From: CAIXSC01 sp046349935
GTDB taxonomy: Bacteria > Planctomycetota > Planctomycetia > Pirellulales > Pirellulaceae
Assembly: GCA_046349935.1 (NCBI GenBank)
Contig: JAXMBK010000010.1
Span: 310,001 to 374,000 of the forward strand
Reading direction: 5' to 3'
DNA length: 64,000 nucleotides
This document shows, one piece after another, positions 29,370 to 38,198 of this stretch. The notes below the pieces were generated by a model, which was not told the DNA's origin, made no database searches, and was given only the letters and a program-made list of their open reading frames with translations. How positions within the stretch are numbered: position 1 is the stretch's first letter; every line of letters starts with the position of its first letter. The translations under genes were made by a program, and so were the position numbers.

Positions 29370-29585
29370 GGCGGGCGCTCGGGCGGTCAGGGGAAGGATG
29401 GGACGGAATCGAGCGTCGTTATTCTGACGCGTGCGGGAAGCGGCAAGCAAGAGCGCGCGGGCTGGCGCGACCGTCCGAATCGTTCGACTTTATGAGTTTC
29501 AAGGAAGTTACAGCGGGAGAACGGCGGGCGGCGGTTTGCCTGGCGTCGGTTCGCAGCGCATCATGGAAGCGGGAGCGAACTAGTC

Positions 29586-30113
29586 ATGCGACGAACGTAT
29601 CGATCACGCTGGGTCTACCGCCTCGGCATCCTTGGGGTGTTGGCGAGCGGCGCGGCCGCCTGGACGTTCGGCTGCTCGCGCAGCGAGTCGTCGTTGCCCG
29701 AATCGATTCAAAAGAAGATTCGCGACAGCAACCAGACGGCGACTCAGCAAGAAGACGAGAAACTGCGACCGACGGTCGCGTCGGACGGCGTGACGACTCG
29801 GTTCACCGTCCGTCCCTTCGAAGATTGGACGATGCGGGAGGCAGCGGCCGTAGCGCTGGGACGCATCGGCGAACCCGCCGTCCCTGCGCTCGTTGAAGCG
29901 TTGCGCAGCCACGACCCCGAAATTCGTTTGCAAGCCGCCGACACGCTGGCCCGCATCGGCCCCGGCGCCGAACAAGCCGTCCCGTCGCTGACCGAACTCC
30001 TGGAAGACGAAGACATCCGCATCCGCAAAGCGGCCGCCCGCGCCCTCGGCCAAATCGGCCCCAAAGCGGCCGAATCGGTCCCCTCGCTAATGCGCGCACT
30101 AGAATCCCCGTAG
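29586..30113 (+). CDS. HEAT-repeat lipoprotein
   Basis: A 175-aa protein. The N-terminus has a hydrophobic helix ending AAWTFGC, a plausible though imperfect lipobox, so it is probably membrane-tethered outside the cytoplasm. Residues about 75-175 contain three HEAT-like repeats (MREAAAVALGRIGEPAVPALVEALR, IRLQAADTLARIGPGAEQAVPSL, IRKAAARALGQIGPKAAESVPSL), which usually serve as protein-binding scaffolds. GGGAG lies about 10 bases before the ATG. The stop reads CCGTAG and is followed 9 bases later by another CCGTAG that starts a degenerate family A arm, as if the element had duplicated its edge. Confidence 0.8.
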   Translation: MRRTYRSRWVYRLGILGVLASGAAAWTFGCSRSESSLPESIQKKIRDSNQTATQQEDEKLRPTVASDGVTTRFTVRPFEDWTMREAAAVALGRIGEPAVPALVEALRSHDPEIRLQAADTLARIGPGAEQAVPSLTELLEDEDIRIRKAAARALGQIGPKAAESVPSLMRALESP

Positions 30114-30464
30114 CAAGCCGTAGCACAAGGCTTCCAGCCTGTGACACCCCGCTCCAATATCGCGACGATCACCCTCTCAAGCAGACCCGGGCCAACATCC
30201 TCCTCGCGGCGCTACACAGCTTTCCACGCCGCGCCGTTGCACCGCCTTGATCGCTCCTTCTTGTCTCTCACAGAGACACGGAGCCGCCACGTGCCCCTCA
30301 TCCCCGGCCCTTCTCCCCGCGGCGGGGAGAAGGGAGCACAGTCCGCGCGTGTCGTTGTGCAACAAACGACAGCGTTGCGCCACAAACGACAGCGTTGCGC
30401 AGCAAACGACAGTGAGTCCGAGGCGCCGAACACTCCGAATTCAACAGAGCTTTTATCACTCCAC
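30114..30464. repeat. Gene-free stretch with element remnants and 20-bp tandem repeats
   Basis: About 350 bases between convergent genes. It holds (1) one degenerate family A arm at 30118-30144; (2) a family D-type hairpin at 30308-30334, 13-bp arms CCCTTCTCCCCGC and its complement around a single base, with CCTCATCCCC in front; and (3) a 20-bp tandem repeat, three copies at 30361-30380, 30381-30400 and a divergent 30401-30420, with core CAAACGACAGCGTTGCGC. No convincing gene is present. Confidence 0.8.
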
Positions 30465-32270
30465 CTACAAACCCTCTAGAAACCGCACCAGCGCCGTCGC
30501 CTCTTCGTCCGAATACACGGCGTCGTTGGGGTGTCCGTGTCGCACGAAGACGTCGCGCAGCGAGACCGCTCGATTGTCGTGCAGCCACCGCGTCAGCTGG
30601 CTCGCGCCGCGCAGCGACGGCGGATTGAACTTGCGCAAACCGCGTTCATCTTCGATTCCCACGTCGTAGGATTCGTGCGAGCTATAGACCAGCGGCGGGA
30701 TATGACACTGGCCGCATTGCCGCCGTTCGAACACCAGCCGACCGTGCTCGAAAAGCAGCGCGTCTGCGGGGGAAGCGGCGGCTGGCGTCATGGGCGGCGG
30801 CGGCGGCAACGAGTGCAGGAAGGCGACGAGATCGGTCGCGTTCTGAAATGTTGCGCCGTCGCCGTGCAGCGTGGTCGCCAGCGACTTGACGACTTGATCG
30901 TGCAAGTTGGCTTGCGTGCCGTTCCAGGCCCAGCGGTAAGTGAGTCCTGTGCCGAGCAGCGTGAGCGTGCGCTTCGGGCTACCGACGGAGTCGTCGCCCG
31001 AAGTGTCGGCGAGTCGCCCGTGGGTGTGACCGTCGGTATGGCAACTATGGCAACTCATCTGCCGCCCTGCCGACAAGCGCGCGTCAAAGAAAAGTCGCTC
31101 GCCGCGCTCCTTCGGCGACGGCGGCACGGCGAGCCCCAGGGAGATGCGCCGAACCACGCTTCCCGAACGTGCGTCGACGACGGTCACGGCGTCATCCAGC
31201 GTGCTGACGACGGCGCAGAGGCTAAGTTGGGAAAGCGGCGCGACGACCAAGGGGCGAGCCCCCACGGCGACGCGCCGCGGCGGCGGCTCGTTCGCGCCTG
31301 GCGACCGCAGTACCAGTTCGTCGGTCCCCGCAGCCGTGATGCACGTGACGTCGCCGACCTGCGCCAAATCGGAGGGATCGGCGGCGTTGATCGTCGTCGA
31401 CTCCAGCGAAAGCTCCATGCCCGCGGCCGCCAACGACTCCACCGAGAGGCGACTGAGTTCATGGCGCACGACCTGTCCCGTCGCCACGGCGTCGCGCGTG
31501 ATCGCCGCTCGCTCGAACTGACGTTGATGCACCAGTTCGACGAATCGGCGATCACTGGACAGCGACAGCCGACGCACATTGTGCAGCGGCGTCGACCATT
31601 CAGCGGTTTGCCGCGACGTCGCTGAATCGATCAGTGCCATGCGACCTCCGAAGGCGTCGGCGACGAGCACATGACGGTCGTCGGGCAGCACGCACTGGGC
31701 GCGCGGAGCAAAGGACAGTCGAAGGACGGGGCCGGCGCGCGGCGAGTCATTCGTCCACTCGATCGCCTGCCAGGTATGCGACCACATCCCGGCGACGCAC
31801 GCTCGGCGTCCGCCTGCGGCGAGCGTCGCGGACTGCGCGGCAGAAACCGTCGCGAGGGTCGAACGTCGCGCCAGCCGCCTGTTGCGCACGGAGAACTCGA
31901 TGAGTTGGCCGTGCTGCGAGTCGACGGCGAGCCAGCGTACGTCGTCGGTGTCCGCTTCCGCGTCGTCGCGCCGTGCTGGCAGCGGGCCTGCAAGCGACTC
32001 AAGGGCGCCGCCGAGCGTCAGTTCGTCGACGACGACGCCTTGGTCGCAGTCGACCAGGCTGATGGAACCCGAGCGGCGATTGGCGACCAGCAGATGTCGG
32101 CCGTCGCCCAAGGGAGCGGCCGCGACCGGCCGCCGCACAAGCACGCTCGGCGCGGCGCGCGTCGGTTCGGCGATCGAGCGACCGCCGGTGGGCGCGAGCA
32201 TCGCCAGCCGGAACGCGACGAGCGTCGCGGCGATGGACAGAGCGGAGCGGTAGAGCCTGCGGCGCGTCAC
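30465..32270 (-). CDS. Secreted diheme cytochrome c protein with YVTN-like beta-propeller
   Basis: A 601-aa protein. Signal peptide about 1-33 (MTRRRLYRSALSIAATLVAF). Residues 45-390 carry propeller blades (HLLVANRRSGSISLVDCDQG, VVAPLSQLSLCAVVSTLDDAVTVVD). The C-terminal third is a bacterial cytochrome c peroxidase-like domain with two heme sites, C407HSCH411 and C519GQCH523, and the FNPPSLRG motif. It starts with GTG 32270 overlapping the pepT stop (GTGA). A paralogue with the same spacing lies at 61951-63747. Probably oxidises or reduces an unknown partner outside the cytoplasm. Confidence 0.88.
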   Translation of the reverse strand: MTRRRLYRSALSIAATLVAFRLAMLAPTGGRSIAEPTRAAPSVLVRRPVAAAPLGDGRHLLVANRRSGSISLVDCDQGVVVDELTLGGALESLAGPLPARRDDAEADTDDVRWLAVDSQHGQLIEFSVRNRRLARRSTLATVSAAQSATLAAGGRRACVAGMWSHTWQAIEWTNDSPRAGPVLRLSFAPRAQCVLPDDRHVLVADAFGGRMALIDSATSRQTAEWSTPLHNVRRLSLSSDRRFVELVHQRQFERAAITRDAVATGQVVRHELSRLSVESLAAAGMELSLESTTINAADPSDLAQVGDVTCITAAGTDELVLRSPGANEPPPRRVAVGARPLVVAPLSQLSLCAVVSTLDDAVTVVDARSGSVVRRISLGLAVPPSPKERGERLFFDARLSAGRQMSCHSCHTDGHTHGRLADTSGDDSVGSPKRTLTLLGTGLTYRWAWNGTQANLHDQVVKSLATTLHGDGATFQNATDLVAFLHSLPPPPPMTPAAASPADALLFEHGRLVFERRQCGQCHIPPLVYSSHESYDVGIEDERGLRKFNPPSLRGASQLTRWLHDNRAVSLRDVFVRHGHPNDAVYSDEEATALVRFLEGL

Positions 32271-33541
32271 TTGCCGGCCCACACCTGCACCAGTTGGACG
32301 AGGACGTCGACCGCCTGTTCCATCTCGTCGAGGCACGCCCATTCGAGCGGCGAATGGGGCGTGTGCTGGCCGGTCGAAAGGTTGGGCGTGGGGAGGCCGC
32401 GGGCGGTGAGCTGCGAACCATCGGTGCCGCCGCGAATGATCGCCAGCTTGTAGGGGCGTCCCAGGCGTCGATGCGCCTCTTCCGCAAACGACACGGCGCG
32501 CGGTTCCTTCTTCAGGCCCTCGCCCATGTTGCGATACTGGGGCTTCACATCGACGTCGATCGCGATGCCGGGGAAATCGCGTTCAACTCCCTGAGCCGCC
32601 TGGCGAATCCGCTCGGCCTGCTCCGCCAGCGCCGTGGAATCAAAGTCGCGCAGCAAGATGCGAATCGTCACTTGAGCGACTCCGCCTTCGATCGTGTATG
32701 GGTGGAGGAACCCATCGCGCCCGTCGGTGACTTCCGGGGCGAGCAGGTGGCGCGGCAAGCGGTCGACGAGCGCCCCGGCCGCGCGCACCGCGTTGACCAT
32801 CCGTCCCTTAGCGATCGAGGGATGAATGTTGACGCCGCGCACCGTCGCCAGCGCCAAGTCGGCCGAAAACGTTTCGACGTCGACTTCGCCCGCGCCGCCG
32901 CCGTCGAGCGTATACGCGACGTGCGCCCCGAGTCGCTTGAGGTCGACGTGATCTACTCCATGTCCGATTTCTTCGTCGCACGTGAAGAGGACTTTAACCG
33001 GCCCATGCGGGATGGAAGGGTTTTCGATCAGCCGTTGAGCCATCTCGATGATCACGGCGATGCCCGCCTTGTCATCGGCGCCCAGCAGCGTCGTGCCGTC
33101 GGTCGTGATGAGCGTTCGTCCTTGCAAACGAGCCAGCTCCGGGCATTCGGCGGTGCGAATCACTTTGGTCGGATCGCCTGGCAACACGATGTCGCCGCCG
33201 GCATAGTTGCGCAGCACCTGCGGCTTTACGTTCTTCCCCGTCGTCTCCGGCGACGTATCGATGTGAGCGTTGAACGCCACGACTGGAACGTCCCCGGCGA
33301 CATTGCCCGGCACCGTGCCGTACACCAAACCAAACTCGTCGTGAACTACATCGACCAATCCAATGCGTCGCAGTTCGTCCGCCAGCTGCCGACCTAGATC
33401 CAACTGTCCGGGCGAGCTGGGGTAGGTCGTCGAGTCGGGGTTGGCCGTCGTGTCGACGATGACGTAACGCAAGAAGCGTTCCAAGAGCCGGTCGGAGTGG
33501 GCTGAGCTGGGCGTCGAGGCGGAAGTCGTGGAGCTAGTCAT
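32267..33541 (-). CDS. pepT: Peptidase T (tripeptide aminopeptidase)
   Basis: A 424-aa M20 metallopeptidase that removes the N-terminal residue of tripeptides. The zinc ligands are visible: H in AFNAHIDTSPETTGKNVKPQ, D in TLLGADDKAGIAVI, E of FTCDEEIGHGVDHVDL, the D of YTLDGGG and H of GQHTPHSPLEW. RNYAGGDIVLPGD is typical of PepT rather than other M20 enzymes. ATG 33541 (MTSSTTSASTP) is chosen over an upstream M with no support. It is cytoplasmic. The stop overlaps the GTG of the following cytochrome gene, an odd pairing of a cytosolic peptidase with an exported protein, but consistent with cotranscription. Confidence 0.95.
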   Translation of the reverse strand: MTSSTTSASTPSSAHSDRLLERFLRYVIVDTTANPDSTTYPSSPGQLDLGRQLADELRRIGLVDVVHDEFGLVYGTVPGNVAGDVPVVAFNAHIDTSPETTGKNVKPQVLRNYAGGDIVLPGDPTKVIRTAECPELARLQGRTLITTDGTTLLGADDKAGIAVIIEMAQRLIENPSIPHGPVKVLFTCDEEIGHGVDHVDLKRLGAHVAYTLDGGGAGEVDVETFSADLALATVRGVNIHPSIAKGRMVNAVRAAGALVDRLPRHLLAPEVTDGRDGFLHPYTIEGGVAQVTIRILLRDFDSTALAEQAERIRQAAQGVERDFPGIAIDVDVKPQYRNMGEGLKKEPRAVSFAEEAHRRLGRPYKLAIIRGGTDGSQLTARGLPTPNLSTGQHTPHSPLEWACLDEMEQAVDVLVQLVQVWAGK

Positions 33542-33680
33542 CGTGGGTCCCGAGGGGCTGGGCATCGCAAGCGAACGAAAGTCGTTAAGCTGGGTCCATC
33601 ATGGCGAGCGACTGGAGGGTCTTCAACGGGGACCCTGGCTCGCGCGTGGATCGTTTGTCCGCCTGCCGCAAGGAAACCGC

Positions 33681-34493
33681 ATGTCTTCGAATTCGGTTCG
33701 CTACCTGGTGTTCGACGTCGAGAGCATCGCCGACGCTCGGTTGGTGAGCAAGCTGCGCTACCCAGGCGAGACGCTCGAGCCGGAGGCGGCGGTGAAGCGG
33801 TATCGCGAGGAACTGCTGGAGCAGCACGGCTCGGATTTCATTCCCTACACGTTCCAGATGCCGATCTCGATCGTCGTCGCAAAAGTGGCGGCCGACTACC
33901 GGCTGCTCGACCTCGTGTCGCTGGATGAGCCCCAATTCCGACCTCACGTGATTACGGAAAAATTCTGGAAGGGATGGGAGCTGTATAAGTGCCCGACGTT
34001 GGTCACGTTCAACGGACGCACGTTCGACGTGCCGCTGTTGGAATTGGCGGCGTTCCGCTTCGGGCTGCCGCTGGCGCGCTGGTTCAACATGACGGCGAAG
34101 ACGTACGACCAGCCGCGCAACCGGTACAACATGGAGTCCCATTTCGACTTGAACGACGTGCTGACGAATTACGGCGCGTCGCGCTTCACGGGCGGACTCA
34201 ACTTGGCCGCCAACCTGCTCGGCAAACCCGGCAAGCTCGACGTGAAGGGGCACATGGTGCAAGACCTGTACGAACAGGGCAAGCTGATGGAGATCAGCGA
34301 TTACTGCCGCTGCGATGTGCTTGATACGTACTTCGTATTCTTACGCACCGCTGTGTTGCTGGGGCATATCACGCTGGAAGACGAGCAAAAGTTGGTGACG
34401 ATCGCCAAACAGTGGCTCAGCGATCGCGTCGGCGTCAGTGCCGCGTACCGGTTGTACTTGGACAATTGGGGCGACTGGGATAATCCGTGGTAG
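33681..34493 (+). CDS. PolB-like 3'-5' exonuclease (DEDDy family)
   Basis: A 270-aa protein. The three exonuclease motifs are present: D12xE14 in LVFDVESIAD, D116 in NGRTFDVPLLELAAFR and Y208xxxD212 in YCRCDVLDTYFVFLRT, which make it a DEDDy exonuclease. It matches the stand-alone family related to the exonuclease domain of DNA polymerase B (PF10108-type). AAGGAAA precedes ATG 33681; the frame open to 33528 overlaps the pepT start and is not used. It lies divergent from pepT with a shared intergenic region of about 140 bases. Its cellular role (repair or RNA/DNA processing) is unknown. Confidence 0.9.
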   Translation: MSSNSVRYLVFDVESIADARLVSKLRYPGETLEPEAAVKRYREELLEQHGSDFIPYTFQMPISIVVAKVAADYRLLDLVSLDEPQFRPHVITEKFWKGWELYKCPTLVTFNGRTFDVPLLELAAFRFGLPLARWFNMTAKTYDQPRNRYNMESHFDLNDVLTNYGASRFTGGLNLAANLLGKPGKLDVKGHMVQDLYEQGKLMEISDYCRCDVLDTYFVFLRTAVLLGHITLEDEQKLVTIAKQWLSDRVGVSAAYRLYLDNWGDWDNPW

Positions 34494-34582
34494 GCGATCG
34501 TGGGCGCTGGCGGGCTGAAAAATCGCCATAATCGCTAAATCTTGCCGCGGCGAATGTCGATGATCCAAGACGAGGTCTTGTG

Positions 34583-35521
34583 ATGGCATTCGCCGCATCT
34601 TCTTCAGTTCGAACAGCGCAGCAAGTGCAGGTCGCGGCGAGCGACGAGCCGTCTTCGGCCGAGCGCGTTTCGCCGCGCGTCGGTCCCTGGCGACTGGTTT
34701 CGCTCGCGGGCGAAGGCGCTTGGACGCGAGTGTACCGAGCTTCCCCGATGCGCTTCCCCGAATCGGCGCCGGCCGACTACGCGGTGAAGATGCTGCGTCC
34801 CGAGTATCAACACGATGCGTTGGCCGCTCGCTTGTTGCAGCGAGAGGAGTTGGTGGGGAGGCAAGTGACGCACCCGCATCTGGCGCCGGTGCTGTCATCG
34901 CGAATTGACCGCAAACCTTTTTTCGTGACGACGCCGTTCTTGGAAGGCGCTGTGTTGCGCGACTGCTTCGGGCCGCCGCCGCGGACGCCGCTGCCCGTGT
35001 CGGCGTCGTTATGGGTCGCGCGCCAGATCGCGGAGGCGCTGACGGCGTTGCACACGGCGGGTTGGCTGCATGGCGACGTGAAGCCAGGCAACATCTTCGT
35101 CGCCCCCACCGGCCACTCGACCCTCATCGATCTCGGCTTTGCTCGCCGACTTGGTCCGCACCTCGACGCGCACGCCGTCCCCTGGGACCAATTGCAAGTG
35201 CTTGGGACGCCCGCTTACGCGGCGCCGGAGATTCACCACGCCGATCCGTCGACCGATCCAGCCTCGGACGTCTACAGTCTGGGCGTCGTCTTGTTCGAGA
35301 TGTTGACCGGCCGTTGGCCATTCGAACACGCCGACCCGCGGCGACTCGCCGCCGCTCACTGTCAAGATCCGCCGCCCGATCCTCGCGAGTTTGCCGCGCA
35401 TCTTCCCGCCCGCGTGTCGCGCTTGGTTCTGCGGCTGCTCGCCAAACCGCCTGACGTTCGTCCGACCTCCTTCGAACTCGTCGACCGCCTAATCGACCTC
35501 GAAATCAGCACGCTCCCGTAG
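34583..35521 (+). CDS. Serine/threonine protein kinase (soluble)
   Basis: A 312-aa Hanks-type kinase. Visible: a glycine-rich loop LAGEGAWTRVYRA, K69 in YAVKML, catalytic loop LHGDVKPGN (D165) with Gly in place of the usual Arg, DLG instead of DFG (D183), P+1 loop GTPAYAAPE and SDVYSLGVVLFEMLTGRWPF. About 30 residues precede the domain and no TM helix follows, so unlike most planctomycete kinases it is soluble. Start is either GTG 34580 or the adjacent ATG 34583 (GAGGTC upstream). No substrate is adjacent. Its TAG stop is supplied by the first family A element of the array at 35526-36201. Confidence 0.93.
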   Translation: MAFAASSSVRTAQQVQVAASDEPSSAERVSPRVGPWRLVSLAGEGAWTRVYRASPMRFPESAPADYAVKMLRPEYQHDALAARLLQREELVGRQVTHPHLAPVLSSRIDRKPFFVTTPFLEGAVLRDCFGPPPRTPLPVSASLWVARQIAEALTALHTAGWLHGDVKPGNIFVAPTGHSTLIDLGFARRLGPHLDAHAVPWDQLQVLGTPAYAAPEIHHADPSTDPASDVYSLGVVLFEMLTGRWPFEHADPRRLAAAHCQDPPPDPREFAAHLPARVSRLVLRLLAKPPDVRPTSFELVDRLIDLEISTLP

Positions 35522-35525
35522 GACA

Positions 35526-36201
35526 GGCTTCCAGCCTGTCAGCACCGCAGGTGCGCGTGAGTCTCTTGTGCGCTGGTGGCGCGCGGCGCCGCCGGGCGGC
35601 GGCGCAACAGGCTGGAAGCCTGTTCTACGGCATGGCCCACGCCTCGTTAAGGAAGTCGGCGCGGATCACTTTGCCGGGCCAGACGGGGTTGGGAGGCTTC
35701 CAGCCTGTCAGCACCGAAGGTGCGCGTGAATCTCTTGTGCGCTGGTGGCGCGCGGCGCCGCCGGGCGGCGGCGTAACAGGCTGGAAGCCTGTTCTACGGC
35801 ATGGCCCACGCCTCGTTAAAGAAGTCGGCGCGGATCACTTTGCCGGGCCAGACGGGGTTGGGAGGCTTCCAGCCTGTCAGCACCGCAGGTGCGCGTGAGT
35901 CTCTTGTGCGCTGGTGGCGCGCGGCGCCGCCGGGCGGCGGCGTAACAGGCTGGAAGCCTGTTCTACGGCATGGCCCACGCCTCGTTAAAGAAGTCGGCGC
36001 GGATCACTTTGCCGGGCCAGACGGGGTTGGGAGGCTTCCAGCCTGTCAGCACCGCAGGTGCGCGTGAATCTTTTGTGCGCTGGTGGCGCGCGGCGCCGCC
36101 GGGCGGCGGCGTAACAGGCTGGAAGCCTGTTCTACGGCATGGCCCACGCCTCGTTAAAGAAGTCGGCGCGGATCACTTTGCCGGGCCAGACGGGGTTGGG
36201 G
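35526..36201. repeat. Tandem array, 169-bp unit x4, containing family A arms and a copy of a gene 3' end
   Basis: Exactly 676 bases as four 169-bp units. Each unit holds a forward family A arm (first at 35523-35539), GTGCGCGTGAGTCTCTTGTG, a reverse arm (first at 35607-35623) and CTACGGCATGGCCCACGCCT through CGGGGTTGGG. The last roughly 63 bases of each unit equal the 3' coding end of the downstream minus-strand hydrolase, of which unit 4 is the functional copy (36138-36201). Units differ at a few positions (CGCAGG/CGAAGG, GTGAGTC/GTGAATC, CTCTTG/CTTTTG). The kinase stop lies at the left end. No gene is seen in 35522-36131; apparent ORFs here are repeat translations. Confidence 0.92.
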
Positions 36202-38135
36202 GGAGTTGTGAGATCGATGATCGCCCAGTCGGGCAACACGGGGATCTGGCGCGCGTTGTTCAGGTGCGCGTAATCGCGGAAGGTGAAGCCGCTGTTGAGC
36301 ACCACGTACCGTTTGGGGTTGAGCGGATTCGGGTAGATCGCGATCAAGGCGTGGCGGTCGCCGGCGTAACTGTCGGTCCCCACGCGAATCGCTTCCTGCT
36401 TCCACTCGATCGGCAGCTTGTCGGCGATCTTCGCCAAGATCTTGTTGCTCGACGGGTCGCCCCACAGGATCAGGTGGTGAGCGGCCAGGTCGTCGTCGGT
36501 CACCTGCACGTCTTCTTTCACTCGAGCGTTCCCGCGGAAGTGACGACGCCAGTGTTCGACCGCGCGCTCCATCTCTGACTCCACCCATACCGCCGTCGTC
36601 TCGTGCCATGCGGGGCCCGTGGGATGGACGAATAAGAACGAGTCCATGAACGCATCGTCGATGGGGCCTTGCAGGTTGTGCGACTTTCGGAGCCCCGCGG
36701 CGCGAACGCCTTCGCGCCAAGTTGTTCCTTCTCGATGCATCGACAACGTCCACGACCGATCGGTCGCGGGGTGGGGACCCACGACGGCGACGCCGTCGAT
36801 CGTCACGGTCACCGGCCGCCGCGGATCGAACGGCGACTCGCCCGGCTCAAACTGCAGCGTGAGCGCCGCGACATTCGTGGTTTGAACTTGGATCGAGTTG
36901 GCTGCGCGATCGAACGACGCGCGCACGCGAGCTTGCTCCCAGTGGCGTCCCAACTCGTCGACGACCACCCAATGCAGCTGGTTGTACTTCAGGGTGTAGG
37001 TGACGAACTGCAGTTGGTCGGGAGTGTGGTCGCGACCGCGGCGAGCGAGCGACGCGAGTCGCCGTTCGACTTCGTCGCGTGCCGCGGGATGATAACTGTG
37101 CCCCGTTTTGGGACCGATGATGTGCGTCAGCCGCAGGTTTTCCTTCGCGAGCGCCGCTTCCATGACGTCGGCCGCTTGCTTCTGCGAATCGTCTTCACCG
37201 CTGTAGGCGACGGTGGGCAAGTGCGCCAGATTGGCGGCCCAACGGTTGCAGTCGTACAGATTCCATAACGATTGTTCCCACGGAGTCGGCGCTAACGTCT
37301 CCTTTTGGAACACGCGCAGAAACTCGGGCGTCTCCGAAAACCCTGCGCCGGGGTTCGCCGCGAAGAAGCGGTCGGGGTAGTGGACCGCAAAGTGCCATGC
37401 GCCGGCGCCGCCCATCGAAAAGCCGCGCACCGCGATCCGATCGTCGTCGATGCGGTAGCGTCGCCGAGCCGACTCGAGCGCCTCCAGCACATCGACTTCG
37501 CCCGCCAGCTTGAACGCATTGTTCCAGCGACCGTAGGGATGCAAAACGAACGCGTCCGCCGGCGCGAACGTACCCACGTTCGCCGCACGGTCGCGCAAGA
37601 AATTCACCTCCGTCAGCACTTCGCCGCGACCGTGGAACCAGAGGTCGAGTCGATGGCGGCCGGCGCCCTTCTCGGAATAGCTGGCGGGGACGACCATGCC
37701 GTATGGCTGGACGGAACCGTCCAGACGCGAGACGTAGCCGCGCACGACCAAGCCCGTCGCGGCATTCCAGGGCGCCTGTCCCTTGAGCAACTGGTCGCCG
37801 CGTTCGAGCCCGATCTGCAGCAGCTTGAGCGCGTCGTCGATTTCCTTGGGTTGATGAAACTCTTGATGCTTCAGCGCATCATGCACCGCCTTGTGGTAGA
37901 TCGCGACGTCCGGCCACAGCTCGCGCGTCAGCGGGTCGGTCTTCTTCCGCAGCTCGGCCACCACAGGCTCGAGTCTCTTCAGGCCCTCTTCGAGCGCTGC
38001 CCGTTTGTCGGCCGGGACTTCAACCCCCAGCTTGGGCAAGCGGCGCACGTTTTGGGGAATGTTGTCCGCCGGCCCGTCGGCGCACGCGGTCGCCGCGACC
38101 AACATCATCCACGCTACGATCACCGCCTGTCGCAT
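36132..38135 (-). CDS. Secreted alpha/beta-hydrolase (esterase/prolyl oligopeptidase-like)
   Basis: A 667-aa protein. Signal peptide about 1-19. Residues 140-370 are an alpha/beta-hydrolase domain with nucleophile S240 in the elbow GFSMGG, aspartate in VAYSGEDD and histidine in GPKTGHSYHP, a complete triad. The N-terminal 120 residues are helical. Residues 380-667 hold further beta-rich domains, including a phrase typical of planctomycete prolyl oligopeptidase-like secreted hydrolases (HLILWGDPSSNKILAKIADKLPI). Substrate is unknown; polyester or carbohydrate esters are possible. Its final residues (PNPVWPGKVIRADFFNEAWA MP) and the TAG come from the array unit. Confidence 0.85.
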   Translation of the reverse strand: MRQAVIVAWMMLVAATACADGPADNIPQNVRRLPKLGVEVPADKRAALEEGLKRLEPVVAELRKKTDPLTRELWPDVAIYHKAVHDALKHQEFHQPKEIDDALKLLQIGLERGDQLLKGQAPWNAATGLVVRGYVSRLDGSVQPYGMVVPASYSEKGAGRHRLDLWFHGRGEVLTEVNFLRDRAANVGTFAPADAFVLHPYGRWNNAFKLAGEVDVLEALESARRRYRIDDDRIAVRGFSMGGAGAWHFAVHYPDRFFAANPGAGFSETPEFLRVFQKETLAPTPWEQSLWNLYDCNRWAANLAHLPTVAYSGEDDSQKQAADVMEAALAKENLRLTHIIGPKTGHSYHPAARDEVERRLASLARRGRDHTPDQLQFVTYTLKYNQLHWVVVDELGRHWEQARVRASFDRAANSIQVQTTNVAALTLQFEPGESPFDPRRPVTVTIDGVAVVGPHPATDRSWTLSMHREGTTWREGVRAAGLRKSHNLQGPIDDAFMDSFLFVHPTGPAWHETTAVWVESEMERAVEHWRRHFRGNARVKEDVQVTDDDLAAHHLILWGDPSSNKILAKIADKLPIEWKQEAIRVGTDSYAGDRHALIAIYPNPLNPKRYVVLNSGFTFRDYAHLNNARQIPVLPDWAIIDLTTPPNPVWPGKVIRADFFNEAWAMP

Positions 38136-38198
38136 GAGTCTGACTTTCTGTCTGGAGTCTGCCTGGATAGAGCGTCATCGCCGGCCGTGCCGCGCGAC

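Noticed and set aside
35551..36067. Three overlapping short ORFs with repeated peptides (MAHASLKKSARITLPGQTG)
   Set aside because: They are translations of the 169-bp array units, one of which is the antisense of the hydrolase 3' end.
35526..36201. Possible CRISPR array
   Set aside because: The whole 169-bp unit repeats, there are no unique spacers of equal length, and no cas gene is nearby.
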